Shown here: positions 26,821 to 35,431 of the stretch, piece after piece
Position numbering within the stretch: the stretch's first letter is position 1
Layout: each line of letters starts with the position of its first letter
DNA from: Bacteroidota bacterium
Lineage (GTDB): Bacteria > Bacteroidota > Bacteroidia > Flavobacteriales > Flavobacteriaceae
Length of the DNA: 42,365 nucleotides
Direction: 5' to 3'
NCBI GenBank assembly: GCA_947466955.1
Contig: CANIFM010000004.1
Location: 1 to 42,365 of the forward strand
Notes under the pieces: model-generated
Seen by the model: only the letters and a program-made list of their open reading frames with translations
What the model was told of the DNA's origin: nothing
Database searches by the model: none
Translations under genes and position numbers: made by a program

Positions 26821-27495
26821 ATGAATATTCTCATCGTTGAAGATTCCCAGGAATTAGCTATTGAAGTTTTAGATTATCTTTCTAAAAATGGCTACTTGTG
26901 TAAATGGGCGAAAAATTGTGAGGAAGCATTAGAGGAAATTAGCGTCAATAATTATGATGCAATGCTTCTTGATTTGTGCTTGCCCGACGGAAGTGGTTTT
27001 GATATTTTGAAAACTATCAGAAAAACAGAATCTAATATTGCGGTAATAATTTTGACTGCTCGTGGCGAATTGGACGATAGAATAAACGGGTTGCAACTTG
27101 GTGCTGATGATTATCTGACAAAGCCGTTCGCATTAACAGAATTGGGCGCTCGCTTGTTTGCAATTATCCGAAGAATGAGCGGTTTTACTATTAATGAGTT
27201 AAAAATTCACGGATTTGTTTTGCAAATGCAAGATTACAAAGTGAGTTTTAATGACATTCAGATTAAATTGACCAAGAAAGAATTTGATGTTTTTCAATAT
27301 TTAGTTTTGAATAAAAACCGAGTAATTACAAGATTACAATTAACAGAACATATTTGGGGCGACATTCTTGAAGTCAATTCTGATTCCAATTTTATTGATG
27401 TTCACGTTCGAAATCTTAGAAAAAAATTAGACAAACACACTTCATTAGAATGGTTTGAAACAGTTAGAAATGTAGGTTATAGAATTAACGTTTAA
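26821..27495 (+). CDS. OmpR-family response regulator
   Basis: 224 residues. Receiver domain with the acidic pocket (ED at residues 7-8), phosphoacceptor D51 in AMLLDLCLPDGSGF, Thr in ILTARGE and K101 in LTKPF. The C-terminal winged helix (about 130-224) shows KLTKKEFDVFQYLVLNKNRVIT and NFIDVHVRNLRKKLDK, the usual Trans_Reg_C pattern that binds direct repeats of about 11 bp phase. The sensor kinase gene starts 10 bases downstream, so the two form an operon. Probable target: the small secreted protein gene at 28945, whose promoter has an 11-bp-phased direct repeat. Confidence 0.95.
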   Translation: MNILIVEDSQELAIEVLDYLSKNGYLCKWAKNCEEALEEISVNNYDAMLLDLCLPDGSGFDILKTIRKTESNIAVIILTARGELDDRINGLQLGADDYLTKPFALTELGARLFAIIRRMSGFTINELKIHGFVLQMQDYKVSFNDIQIKLTKKEFDVFQYLVLNKNRVITRLQLTEHIWGDILEVNSDSNFIDVHVRNLRKKLDKHTSLEWFETVRNVGYRINV

Positions 27496-27504
27496 TCATT
27501 TATT

Positions 27505-28836
27505 GTGAAAATAAAACTTCAACTTGCTATATTTAATGCACTTACCCGATTAATCGTAATTTTAGTTTTATGGTTTACACTTCCAATATTAGTCGAAAAA
27601 GTAATTTATCACAATGCCAATAAAGATTTAATAGAAAAAAAGCAAAAATTCATTAGCCATTTAGATAAAGAAGAAATCAATGATTTTATTGAACGAAATG
27701 ACAAAACTGAAACGTATGCTAGTTTTTCAACTTTGCACAGTGAATTTCTTCAATTATCACGATTGCCAAAACAATTTGCCCCAAACAAAACCATTTTCAT
27801 TACTGAACCGCGCATAATTGAAGGGGAAGAAAATGATTATAGAATTTTGCAATATGATTTTATTTATGAAAAAATGGCGTACCGATTAGAAATCGGAAGT
27901 AGCTTGAGCGAAATTAAAGACCTTACTTTCACCATTCGATTTTTCATTCTAATTGTGCTTTTCATCATCTTGGTTGTTACTTTTTTGATGGATACTTTTT
28001 TCATTGAATACCTATTAAAACCATTTTATAAAATTATTGACACTAAAATAAGAAGAGTTAATGAACCCGATATTTTTGATCATACCCCAATAAAAACACA
28101 TTCGACAGATTTTCAAGAATTGGATTCGGTTTTGAATCAAATGATGTACAGAATTAGTGAACTTTTCAAAAAAGAAAAACAGTTTATTGCCAATGTTTCT
28201 CACGAATTATTGACGCCAATTGCCATTTTGAAAAACAAATTTGAAAACTTACTACAAAACAATTCTTTGGATGATGATGCAATTGATAAAATTGCAGGTT
28301 CGTTGAAAACATTAGATATGTTGAAGAAAATTATCAATAATTTGCTGCTTATTTCAAGAATTGAAAACCATCAATATGTTGCCAATGAAACCATAAATCT
28401 GAAGGAATTACTATTTGATTTAAAGGATGATTTAAAGGATAGAATCGAAGAAAATGAGTTGACTTTTTCAATGAATCTTGAATCTAATTTTGAATTTTTA
28501 GGCAACAAAACCTTAATTCATATCCTTTTATTTAATTTAATTGTCAATGCAATCAAATACAATAAAACCCAAGGAAGCATAAAAATAAGCGATGAATTTT
28601 CAAATGAAAACTACATTTTATCCATTTCTGACACTGGAATTGGGATGAATGAAAAGCAAATTAGTAAAATATTCAACCGATTTGCCCAAATCAATTCGGC
28701 ACAAGAGGGACACGGACTTGGTTTGGCTATAGCCGATAGTATTGCGCATTTTCATCACTTTAAAATTGAGGTAAATTCAATACCAAACGACGGAACTACA
28801 TTTCAATTAATTTTCCCAAAAAAGGCAAAATCATAA
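27505..28836 (+). CDS. Sensor histidine kinase
   Basis: 443 residues; the start is GTG at 27505, 10 bases after the regulator stop. Two transmembrane helices (about 10-32 and 145-172) bracket a sensor segment of about 110 residues without a recognised domain. After a HAMP-like linker, the dimerisation domain contains H233 in ANVSHELLTPIA, and the ATPase domain shows the N box (LFNLIVNAIKYN), G1 (ISDTGIGMNEKQISKIF), F box (NRFAQIN) and G2 (GHGLGLAIADSI). All catalytic motifs are present. Signal unknown. Confidence 0.95.
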   Translation: MKIKLQLAIFNALTRLIVILVLWFTLPILVEKVIYHNANKDLIEKKQKFISHLDKEEINDFIERNDKTETYASFSTLHSEFLQLSRLPKQFAPNKTIFITEPRIIEGEENDYRILQYDFIYEKMAYRLEIGSSLSEIKDLTFTIRFFILIVLFIILVVTFLMDTFFIEYLLKPFYKIIDTKIRRVNEPDIFDHTPIKTHSTDFQELDSVLNQMMYRISELFKKEKQFIANVSHELLTPIAILKNKFENLLQNNSLDDDAIDKIAGSLKTLDMLKKIINNLLLISRIENHQYVANETINLKELLFDLKDDLKDRIEENELTFSMNLESNFEFLGNKTLIHILLFNLIVNAIKYNKTQGSIKISDEFSNENYILSISDTGIGMNEKQISKIFNRFAQINSAQEGHGLGLAIADSIAHFHHFKIEVNSIPNDGTTFQLIFPKKAKS

Positions 28837-28867
28837 ACAAAAGTTAAACTTTTTTTCAAGGGCAAAT

Positions 28868-28886
28868 CTTCATTTAAACTTCATTT
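28868..28886 (+). promoter_or_regulatory. 11-bp-phased direct repeat, candidate response-regulator operator
   Basis: CTTCATTT occurs at 28868-28875 and 28879-28886, starts 11 bases apart, the phase favoured by OmpR-type regulators. The first copy overlaps the -33 region of the promoter at 28873-28902, and the site follows the two-component genes directly. Confidence 0.5.
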
Positions 28887-28902
28887 TACGAGCCTACATT
28901 TG
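28873..28902 (+). promoter_or_regulatory. Promoter of the Ala/Lys-rich secreted protein gene
   Basis: TTT at 28873-28875, 19-base spacer, and TACATTTG at 28895-28902 match the Bacteroidota -33/-7 pattern. This places transcription start after 28902 and excludes the in-frame ATG at 28900. Confidence 0.6.
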
Positions 28903-28944
28903 TATCATAAAATAATCAAATTATTAATTATTAAATCTTACATT

Positions 28945-29142
28945 ATGAAAAAAGTAATCATGTTAGTTGCTGTTCTTTTAGGAACAACTGTAATGGTAAA
29001 TGCTCAAACTGAACCAGCTAAAACTGCTCCTGCTAAAGAAGTAAAAGCTGCAAAACACGCTAAAAAAGCTAAAGCTGAGAAAAAAGCTGATGCTCCAAAA
29101 GCTGAAGCAACTAAAGTTGAAGCTCCAAAAGCAAAAAAATAA
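28945..29142 (+). CDS. Small Ala/Lys-rich secreted protein
   Basis: 65 residues from ATG 28945; the longer in-frame ATG at 28900 lies in the promoter. MKKVIMLVAVLLGTTVMVNAQ is a signal peptide. The mature part of about 44 residues is built almost only from Ala, Lys, Glu, Pro and Thr (AKTAPAKEVKAAKHAKKAKA, then EKKADAPKAEATKVEAPKAKK), so it is very basic and probably disordered. Its composition resembles the acid-shock protein Asr of enterobacteria, but I see no alignment that would prove homology. Its place behind a two-component system suggests that system controls it. A strong terminator follows. Confidence 0.75.
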   Translation: MKKVIMLVAVLLGTTVMVNAQTEPAKTAPAKEVKAAKHAKKAKAEKKADAPKAEATKVEAPKAKK

Positions 29143-29188
29143 TTAAAACCTTTTTTGCTGAGTTTACTCAAATAAAAGTTAATTATTG

Positions 29189-29223
29189 AAAAAGCTGGTA
29201 AAGAAATTTATCAGCTTTTTTTT
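29189..29223 (+). terminator. Rho-independent terminator after the small secreted protein gene
   Basis: AAAAAGCTGGTAAA pairs with TTTATCAGCTTTTT (one G-U) across a GAAA tetraloop, with three more Ts. It ends 110 bases before the metallophosphoesterase gene. Confidence 0.9.
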
Positions 29224-29333
29224 GTGGTATCTATTTGTATTATAAGGCTTAAGCTACAATTGGAGTTAATTTTTATTTAACAGAAGTATCTTTTTACTAA
29301 TTTAGTCGTTATTTTGTGTAAAATTTTATTTAA

Positions 29334-30569
29334 ATGGTTTTTCGCATACTTTTATTGTGTCTAATTTTATTGATTATCGACATTTACGCCTACCAAGCAT
29401 TACGAACTTTACTCAAGTTGAAATGGATGCTGGTTTCCTACCAAATTATCAGTTTTTTTCTTCTAATTTTTATCGTTTATTCCTTTATGCAATTCGACCG
29501 ATCCGTTGGTCAAACCAAGCAAACGATGTACACGATGGGACTTCTTTTATTAGTTTACATCCCAAAAATCGTAATGGCATTAGTATTAATGGGCGAGGAT
29601 ATTTTTAGAATTGGTGCGGGAACGGTGAATTATTTTTCAAATTATAACAGTGAAATTGATTTCCTTGCTTCAAGACGAAAATTCGTCAGTCAAATAGGTT
29701 TGGGATTGGCAGCAGTTCCTTTTTTATCATTAATTTATGCCGTTACAAAAGGAAAATACAATTATAAAGTAATCAAACAGCAAATTTTTTATCCCGATTT
29801 ACCAGATGCTTTTGATGGTTTCACAATTACTCAAATCTCGGATGTTCACAGCGGAAGTTTTGACAATCCCGATAAGATAAATTACGCTATTGATTTGGTA
29901 AACGAACAAAATTCGGATATGATTTTGTTTACAGGTGATATCGTAAATACAGATGCCAAAGAAATGCATCCTTGGATTGACACTTTCAATCGAATTAAAA
30001 AACACGAATATGGGAAATTTTCCGTTCTTGGAAATCACGATTATGGCGAATATGTAACTTGGCCAACAGAACAAGAAAAAGTTGATAATTTTGAAGCTAT
30101 TAAAGATTTATACGGACAAATTGATTTTAAACTTTTATTGAACGAGCATACATTTATCCAAAAAGGCGAAGATAAAATTGCCCTTGTAGGCGTTGAAAAT
30201 TGGGGTAATAATTTCAAAAAAGTAGGCGATATTAATTTGGCTTCCGCCAATTTGACTAAGGATGATTTCAAGATTTTAATGAGTCACGACCCGTCACATT
30301 GGGAATATGAAGTGAAAAATCACGAAAAACATTTTCATCTAACATTATCTGGACACACGCACGGAATGCAATTTGGTATTGAAATTCCAGGATTTATAAA
30401 GTGGAGTTTGGCGCAATATGTCTATAAACAATGGGCTGGTTTATACGAAAACAAAGGAAGATACGTTTATGTGAACAGAGGATTTGGTTTTCACGCTTAT
30501 CCTGGACGTGTTGGAATAATGCCAGAAATTACTGTTATAGAACTAAAAAAAGGAAAATATACAGTGTAA
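29334..30569 (+). CDS. Membrane-anchored metallophosphoesterase (YkuE/YaeI type)
   Basis: 411 residues. The N-terminal ~110 residues hold three to four transmembrane helices (MVFRILLLCLILLIIDIYAY onward), then a twin-helix segment near residue 130, then the calcineurin-like phosphoesterase domain. Metal ligands are visible in order: DVHSG, GDIVNTD, GNHDYGEY, and SGHTHGMQFG. This motif set matches membrane-bound phosphoesterases of the YkuE/LpxG group, whose substrates are phospholipids or lipid A intermediates. No substrate can be assigned here. It stands in its own transcription unit. Confidence 0.9.
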   Translation: MVFRILLLCLILLIIDIYAYQALRTLLKLKWMLVSYQIISFFLLIFIVYSFMQFDRSVGQTKQTMYTMGLLLLVYIPKIVMALVLMGEDIFRIGAGTVNYFSNYNSEIDFLASRRKFVSQIGLGLAAVPFLSLIYAVTKGKYNYKVIKQQIFYPDLPDAFDGFTITQISDVHSGSFDNPDKINYAIDLVNEQNSDMILFTGDIVNTDAKEMHPWIDTFNRIKKHEYGKFSVLGNHDYGEYVTWPTEQEKVDNFEAIKDLYGQIDFKLLLNEHTFIQKGEDKIALVGVENWGNNFKKVGDINLASANLTKDDFKILMSHDPSHWEYEVKNHEKHFHLTLSGHTHGMQFGIEIPGFIKWSLAQYVYKQWAGLYENKGRYVYVNRGFGFHAYPGRVGIMPEITVIELKKGKYTV

Positions 30570-30583
30570 TATGTTAAATTCCT

Positions 30584-30591
30584 TATATTTG
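30584..30591 (+). promoter_or_regulatory. Putative -7 element of the thioredoxin-like gene
   Basis: TATATTTG, matching TAnnTTTG, 52 bases before the start codon; no -33 TTG at the right spacing. Confidence 0.4.
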
Positions 30592-30642
30592 TACCGTATT
30601 ATCTCTATTCAGAAGTCTAAATTATATTAAATTTTTGGTTTT

Positions 30643-30939
30643 ATGTCAAAATTTGGAGAACTTATAAATACTCAATTGCCAGTGCTAATTGATTTTTACA
30701 CGGAATGGAACGAGCCATCGGTTTCTATGCATCCTGTTATTAGAGATGTGGCGGCAGCCCTTGGTGACAAAGCTAAAGTCATTAAAATTGACGTTGATAA
30801 AAATCAAGAATTAGCCGATGCTTTACGAATCAAAGGACTTCCAACTTTGATGATTTACAAAGAAGGTCAAATGGTTTGGAGACAATCTGGTGAGCTTGAT
30901 GCCAACACAATTATTGGTCTTGTTCAAGAGCAACTCTAG
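30643..30939 (+). CDS. Thioredoxin-fold protein lacking the redox cysteines
   Basis: 98 residues, the length of a single thioredoxin domain. The strand-loop-helix leading to the active site is clear (LPVLIDFYTEWNEPS), but the WCGPC motif is WNEPS: N23 and S26 stand in place of the two cysteines while W22 and P25 are kept. The cis-proline loop GLPTLMIYKEGQMVWRQSGE is intact, and the protein has no cysteine at all. It therefore cannot do dithiol exchange and is more likely a binding or chaperone-like protein. No signal peptide, so cytoplasmic. Context gives no partner. Confidence 0.88.
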   Translation: MSKFGELINTQLPVLIDFYTEWNEPSVSMHPVIRDVAAALGDKAKVIKIDVDKNQELADALRIKGLPTLMIYKEGQMVWRQSGELDANTIIGLVQEQL

Positions 30940-31037
30940 GCTCAAAAATTCCTTTTTAAGTATTAATTTACCTTTTATTTGAAAAAATAACCACTTTTTT
31001 CATTCTAATTCCCATTATTTTTTACTTTTTTTTAGAT

Positions 31038-31685
31038 TTATTCCAAAATAGCAAAGGAAAATCCTTTTTCTTTCAAGAATTCTAACGTTTTTGGTAACGC
31101 ATATTCTAAATTTCGGAACGCTTTTTTGCTATCGTGAAATACAATAATACTGCCTGTAGTTACATTTTTCAATACATTCTGCAAACATTTTTCTGGAGTT
31201 ACGTCAGCGTCAAAATCGGCAGTGAGAATGTCCCACATAATAATTTTATATGCCAAATTGCGTAATTCTTTCGCTTGCCTGCATTTTATTCTTCCGTAAG
31301 GCGGTCTGAAGATTTCAGGTTTTAGATTTTCTATTTTAGAATGTTTCGAAATTGCTTCCTGACAAAGCAGTACGTTTTCAACATACTCTTTAGCGGAAGT
31401 TTCCCAACCTTTCAAATGATTGAAAGTGTGATTTCCCACAGAATGTCCTTTTGAAAGTACCGAATTAAAGATTTCTGGAAACTTATTTATGTTGTCACCA
31501 ATGCAAAAAAAGGTGGCTTTGGCTTCAAATTTTTCTAATTGTGATAAAGTCCATTCGGTGATTTCTGGCGTTGGCCCATCATCAAAAGTGAGATATACTT
31601 TTTTTTCATTGTTCGGGACATCCCAAATGTATTTTGAGAATATTTTCTTAACTATGAAATTTGTTTTTATCCAATAGAAACTCAT
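31038..31685 (-). CDS. Polysaccharide deacetylase-family protein (NodB domain)
   Basis: 215 residues. NodB homology motifs in order: TFDDGPTPEITEW (motif 1, catalytic Asp and metal Asp), VGNHTFNH (motif 2, metal histidines), RPPYGR (motif 3), MWDILTADFDAD (motif 4) and IVFHDSKKA (motif 5, catalytic His). The enzyme removes acetyl groups from N-acetyl sugars such as those of peptidoglycan or exopolysaccharide. There is no clear signal peptide; the N-terminus MSFYWIKTNFIVKKIFSKYIW could be a weak membrane segment. Single gene, 140 bases of repeat-containing sequence separate it from the next minus gene. Confidence 0.92.
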   Translation of the reverse strand: MSFYWIKTNFIVKKIFSKYIWDVPNNEKKVYLTFDDGPTPEITEWTLSQLEKFEAKATFFCIGDNINKFPEIFNSVLSKGHSVGNHTFNHLKGWETSAKEYVENVLLCQEAISKHSKIENLKPEIFRPPYGRIKCRQAKELRNLAYKIIMWDILTADFDADVTPEKCLQNVLKNVTTGSIIVFHDSKKAFRNLEYALPKTLEFLKEKGFSFAILE

Positions 31686-31733
31686 AAAACTTGAATTTTA
31701 TTTAAAAAATAAGCCACGAAGCAAAAGTAGCAT

Positions 31734-31793
31734 AAACACAGATTTCACAAATTCACATAGAAAAATCTGTGCTAATCTGTGAAATCTGTGTTT
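31734..31793 (+). repeat. CACAGATT-type inverted repeat (second copy)
   Basis: AAACACAGATTTCACA (31734-31749) and TGTGAAATCTGTGTTT (31778-31793) are perfect inverted copies of 16 bases, with partial pairing inside. The same family as 13321-13379. It separates two minus-strand genes and could also act as a transcript-end hairpin. Confidence 0.8.
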
Positions 31794-31825
31794 AATTTAA
31801 TCTATATATTTGCTCAGAAATGCTT

Positions 31826-34800
31826 CTATTCATTATCACGACCAAATCGCTCAAACATTTTATTATACATATTGAAAACCTTTTTGTTTTCGTTGTAAAA
31901 TGATACGGCCTCATTATTTTTCATCACTTCCAATAAACTTCTGTAACGCTCAATATTAGTGACAACTTCCATTGCTACAGAACCTAAATCCGATGGTTTG
32001 TAAGTGCCATAATATTTCAGTTGCTCTTTGTATTTTGCCGTTAATTCATTAAGCAATTTACGTGCTTTTTCCTTTTTACCAATAGCATAATAACCACTTG
32101 CAAAAGGCTCAACCATAGTGTAATAATCGTAATATTTCAAAGGCATTTTTGCCATTCCCAAATCAATTACTTTTTCCGCCTTCGCAAATTTCCCTTCGTT
32201 AATTAGCTGTTCCATTAACCTTGAAATGTTGGTTCTGTAGGAAATACTATTTCTGCGTGTTTCAGGATCGTGGTAAATTTTTGAACTATCACCGTTGCCC
32301 CAATCCCATTTCATTATCAAATTGTACATAACATCTGAATCAATTGAACCCATATCATGTTGGCTCGCATCTTTTGGCAACGGCGTTTTTATAGGAACTA
32401 ATTTGTAAACCATTCCATCCAATTGAAGGTAATCTTTCATCCAAATATAATCATCATCGCCAAAGCTTCCAGGCGAAAAATAGATTGGTCGTTTCCAATT
32501 ATTATTGGCAACAATGTCTAACATCATCAAACGGTTTTTGTAAATCGCTCTTCCTTTTATGTCAATATCAATATAAGGAACGATGGAATCATAGAATTTT
32601 GGATTGACCACTTTGTTCTTAATGATGTTGTTTTTGTCAATTAGAAGTCGGATTTTATTGGTTGGATAAAAATGAACTTTTTGTCCATTTTGCATATCAA
32701 CAATTGTTTTTGGATCGTTGCTTTTTGCAAATTCCATAAAACTTTTAATGTCCCAACGCGCTTCCGTTAATTGATTGTAAACGATATAATCCAATTTATC
32801 TCCAACATATTGGTCGTGTGTAAACGAAATCGGCAAACCATCAGATTTATACGATTTGCTTTTCATTTGATCAATATACCAATCGGTCATAAACAAACTC
32901 GTATTTACAATTTTGATGTCCGTTCTCACATTCTCAATTTCTTGAGCGTACCAAAGTGGGAACGTATCGTTGTCGCCAATGGTAAATAAAATTGCATTTT
33001 TATCACAAGAATTCAGATAATTTTTTGCCAATGCAATCGCGGTATATTTTCCAGAACGGTCGTGATCATCCCAGTTTTGCGTTGCCATTAAAGCTGGCGC
33101 ACCAATCAAAGTTACAGCAAGAACAAGCGGTCCAGCAATTTTTGGTTGTAAATAATTCTTCAAATAATCGTAAATTGCAAATACGCCAATTCCAATCCAA
33201 ATGGCGAAAACATAAAACGAACCTACCAAAGCATAATCTCTTTCACGAGGTTCAAAAGGTCTTTCGTTCAAATAAACTTTCAATGCCAATCCTGTGAATA
33301 AAAACAAAACTAAAAGTACATAAAAACTCTTTTGGTCTTTTTTAGCGTGGTATAATAATCCGATAATTCCCAGTAAAAACGGAATGAAATAATAGACATT
33401 TCTACCTTTATTGTTCAATGTATCCGAAGGCAAATCTACTTGTGAACCTAAATGTGCTTCGTCGATAAAATTAATTCCGCTCAACCAATTTCCATCTATT
33501 GTATCATAATTTCCTTGATTGTCATTTTGACGACCCGTGAAATTCCACATTAAATACCTCCAATACATATATCCAAATTGGTATTCAAACATAAAGCTGA
33601 AATTATCAACTGTGGTTGGTTTTTCAATGATTAAGTAATCGCCATAACTTTTCAAGAAAGAAATATAACCTTCATTATCTATTTTTTTGGCAGCATAAGC
33701 AGCTCTAAATTCCGCAACAGTTTTCTCAACTTCATTGCGTAATTGCGCCGTTGCTTTTCCAACTTCTTCTTCGGTTAATTTATTTACATCGATTCCATAT
33801 TCGCCTAATTCGTCTTCATATGGATGATTTGGGTCGATTTTAAATTCTAACGGATGCGTAAAATTCATATAATTTTCTACGTGCTCCGTGCTCCATAATC
33901 GGGGTAAAATCGCTTTGTGATTGTCGTCACTGTTTTGTTCTGCGTTTTTAAAATTATTGGTAATGATATATTTTCCTGTTTTATAATCTCTTTCGTAATT
34001 GGGTGCTTTGTCTAAATAAGGGGTTTCTTTATCCAAACCTGCAAAAGTATCTGAGTATTGAGGTCCATAAAACAATGGGTTAACGCCGTATTGTTCTCTG
34101 TTATAATACGCTAAAACTTCTGCTGCATCTGATGGTTTATTTTCGTTGATTACGGTATTTGCATTAGCGCGAATGGGCAACATCATCCAAGTTGAAAAAC
34201 CAATGAAGATGAATAATATGCACAGAATTAAAGTGTTAATCTGAACATATCCTTTTGATTTTGTGTATTTAATTCCAAAATAAAACAAACTTATCAATAA
34301 TAATGTCACGAAAATAGTCCCAGAATCAAACGGCAATCCCATTTCATTGACCATAAAAATCTCCGCTTTTCCGAAAAATGCCATTGTCAAAGGCAATAAT
34401 AATTTGAAGATAAATAACAAAACGGCAACGACAACAACATTGGCAATGATGAAATTTTTAACCGTTACAGTTTTATAATTTTTGAAGAAATATAAAAATC
34501 CAATCGCAGGAATAGTCAATAATGCCATAAAGTGAACGCCGAAAGAAAGTCCAATTACCAATGAAATCAATAGCAACCATCTGTTTCCTCGTGGCGTATT
34601 CATATCTTGTTCCCATCGCAAACCGAGCCAAAACAACAATGCTATAAACAAAGTTGCCATTGCATAAACTTCCGCTTCAACGGCATTAAACCAGAAACTA
34701 TCTGAAAAAGTATATGCCAAAGCACCAATAAATGAACTTCCTAATATTACAATTGCATTATTTTTTGAGATTGGCTCTACCGCTTCATTTTCAGAATTTG

Positions 34801-35137
34801 AGTCAGAAATTGAAGAAACTATCTTTCTAATAAGTAATGTTGACGACCAAAACAGGAATAAAATTGTGAAGGCACTTGAGAAAACCGACATCATATTTAC
34901 CATTAGGGCAACGTGTTCTGCATCGGTTGCAAACATTGCAAAGAAAGCGCCAATCATCTGAAACAAAGGTGCTCCAGGTGGATGTCCGACTTCTAATTTT
35001 GCAGCTGTGGCGATATATTCCCCGCAATCCCAGAAACTCATAGTGGGTTCAACGGTGAGCGTGTAGGTTGTTAATGCTATTGCAAATGTGATCCAGCCTA
35101 AAATGGTATTCCATTTATTGAAGTTGAAGTTTGTCAT
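31826..35137 (-). CDS. DUF2723 (GT-C-type) integral membrane protein with C-terminal TPR region
   Basis: 1103 residues. The first ~400 residues contain a run of transmembrane helices of the DUF2723/TMEM260 type; the conserved acidic loop is TVEPTMSFWDCGEYIATAAK followed by GHPPGAPLFQMIGAFFAMFA. Further membrane helices follow at about 590-690, then a soluble C-terminal half with a TPR-like end (EKARKLLNELTAKYKEQLKY). Eukaryotic TMEM260 is a protein O-mannosyltransferase, and Bacteroidota members are assigned to GT117; the exact bacterial acceptor is not known to me. Because Flavobacterium glycosylates secreted proteins, a role in surface glycosylation is a reasonable guess. Confidence 0.88.
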   Translation of the reverse strand: MTNFNFNKWNTILGWITFAIALTTYTLTVEPTMSFWDCGEYIATAAKLEVGHPPGAPLFQMIGAFFAMFATDAEHVALMVNMMSVFSSAFTILFLFWSSTLLIRKIVSSISDSNSENEAVEPISKNNAIVILGSSFIGALAYTFSDSFWFNAVEAEVYAMATLFIALLFWLGLRWEQDMNTPRGNRWLLLISLVIGLSFGVHFMALLTIPAIGFLYFFKNYKTVTVKNFIIANVVVVAVLLFIFKLLLPLTMAFFGKAEIFMVNEMGLPFDSGTIFVTLLLISLFYFGIKYTKSKGYVQINTLILCILFIFIGFSTWMMLPIRANANTVINENKPSDAAEVLAYYNREQYGVNPLFYGPQYSDTFAGLDKETPYLDKAPNYERDYKTGKYIITNNFKNAEQNSDDNHKAILPRLWSTEHVENYMNFTHPLEFKIDPNHPYEDELGEYGIDVNKLTEEEVGKATAQLRNEVEKTVAEFRAAYAAKKIDNEGYISFLKSYGDYLIIEKPTTVDNFSFMFEYQFGYMYWRYLMWNFTGRQNDNQGNYDTIDGNWLSGINFIDEAHLGSQVDLPSDTLNNKGRNVYYFIPFLLGIIGLLYHAKKDQKSFYVLLVLFLFTGLALKVYLNERPFEPRERDYALVGSFYVFAIWIGIGVFAIYDYLKNYLQPKIAGPLVLAVTLIGAPALMATQNWDDHDRSGKYTAIALAKNYLNSCDKNAILFTIGDNDTFPLWYAQEIENVRTDIKIVNTSLFMTDWYIDQMKSKSYKSDGLPISFTHDQYVGDKLDYIVYNQLTEARWDIKSFMEFAKSNDPKTIVDMQNGQKVHFYPTNKIRLLIDKNNIIKNKVVNPKFYDSIVPYIDIDIKGRAIYKNRLMMLDIVANNNWKRPIYFSPGSFGDDDYIWMKDYLQLDGMVYKLVPIKTPLPKDASQHDMGSIDSDVMYNLIMKWDWGNGDSSKIYHDPETRRNSISYRTNISRLMEQLINEGKFAKAEKVIDLGMAKMPLKYYDYYTMVEPFASGYYAIGKKEKARKLLNELTAKYKEQLKYYGTYKPSDLGSVAMEVVTNIERYRSLLEVMKNNEAVSFYNENKKVFNMYNKMFERFGRDNE

Positions 35138-35241
35138 ATTTATAGTATGAATTTTACTTTGATTTTTAGATGTACAAAGAAAATGTTTTTTTGCTTAAAG
35201 AAATGCTAAATATTTATTTTTAATTTTTTTACCTAAAAAAT

Positions 35242-35271
35242 TTGTGGAACTTAAAATTTCGATTAAATTTG
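35242..35271 (+). promoter_or_regulatory. Promoter of tRNA-Gln
   Basis: TTG at 35242-35244, exactly 19 bases, then TAAATTTG at 35264-35271. This is a full match to the Bacteroidota promoter pattern. The tRNA 5' end lies 24 bases downstream. Confidence 0.8.
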
Positions 35272-35294
35272 CACTCGCTTAACAGCAACGGAAT

Positions 35295-35365
35295 TGGTCT
35301 ATGGTGTAATGGTAACACAACTGTTTTTGGTGCAGTCGTTCTAGGTTCGAGTCCTAGTAGACCAA
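35295..35365 (+). tRNA. tRNA-Gln (anticodon TTG)
   Basis: 71 bases, folds as a cloverleaf: acceptor TGGTCTA with TAGACCA and discriminator A at 35365; D stem GTGT with ACAC; anticodon stem ACTGT with GCAGT around loop TTTTGGT, anticodon TTG (35327-35329); T arm TAGG/CCTA with TTCGAGT. CCA is not encoded. A terminator follows at once, so it is transcribed alone. Confidence 0.95.
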
Positions 35366-35366
35366 C

Positions 35367-35398
35367 AAAAAACTCCTCAACAAATTGAGGAGTTTTTT
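35367..35398 (+). terminator. Rho-independent terminator after tRNA-Gln
   Basis: AAAAAACTCCTCAA pairs perfectly with TTGAGGAGTTTTTT across a CAAA loop. Being symmetric, it can also serve the convergent phospholipase D-family gene on the minus strand, whose stop lies 34 bases away. Confidence 0.9.
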
Positions 35399-35431
35399 TA
35401 TTTTGAGAAGGTTGTTATTTACTCTTTCAAA

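Noticed and set aside
28841-28858. AAAAGTTAAACTTTTTTT after the kinase gene as a terminator
   Set aside because: The stem is only A-T pairs apart from one G-C and there is hardly a loop, so it would be too weak; it may rather be part of the control region of the next gene.
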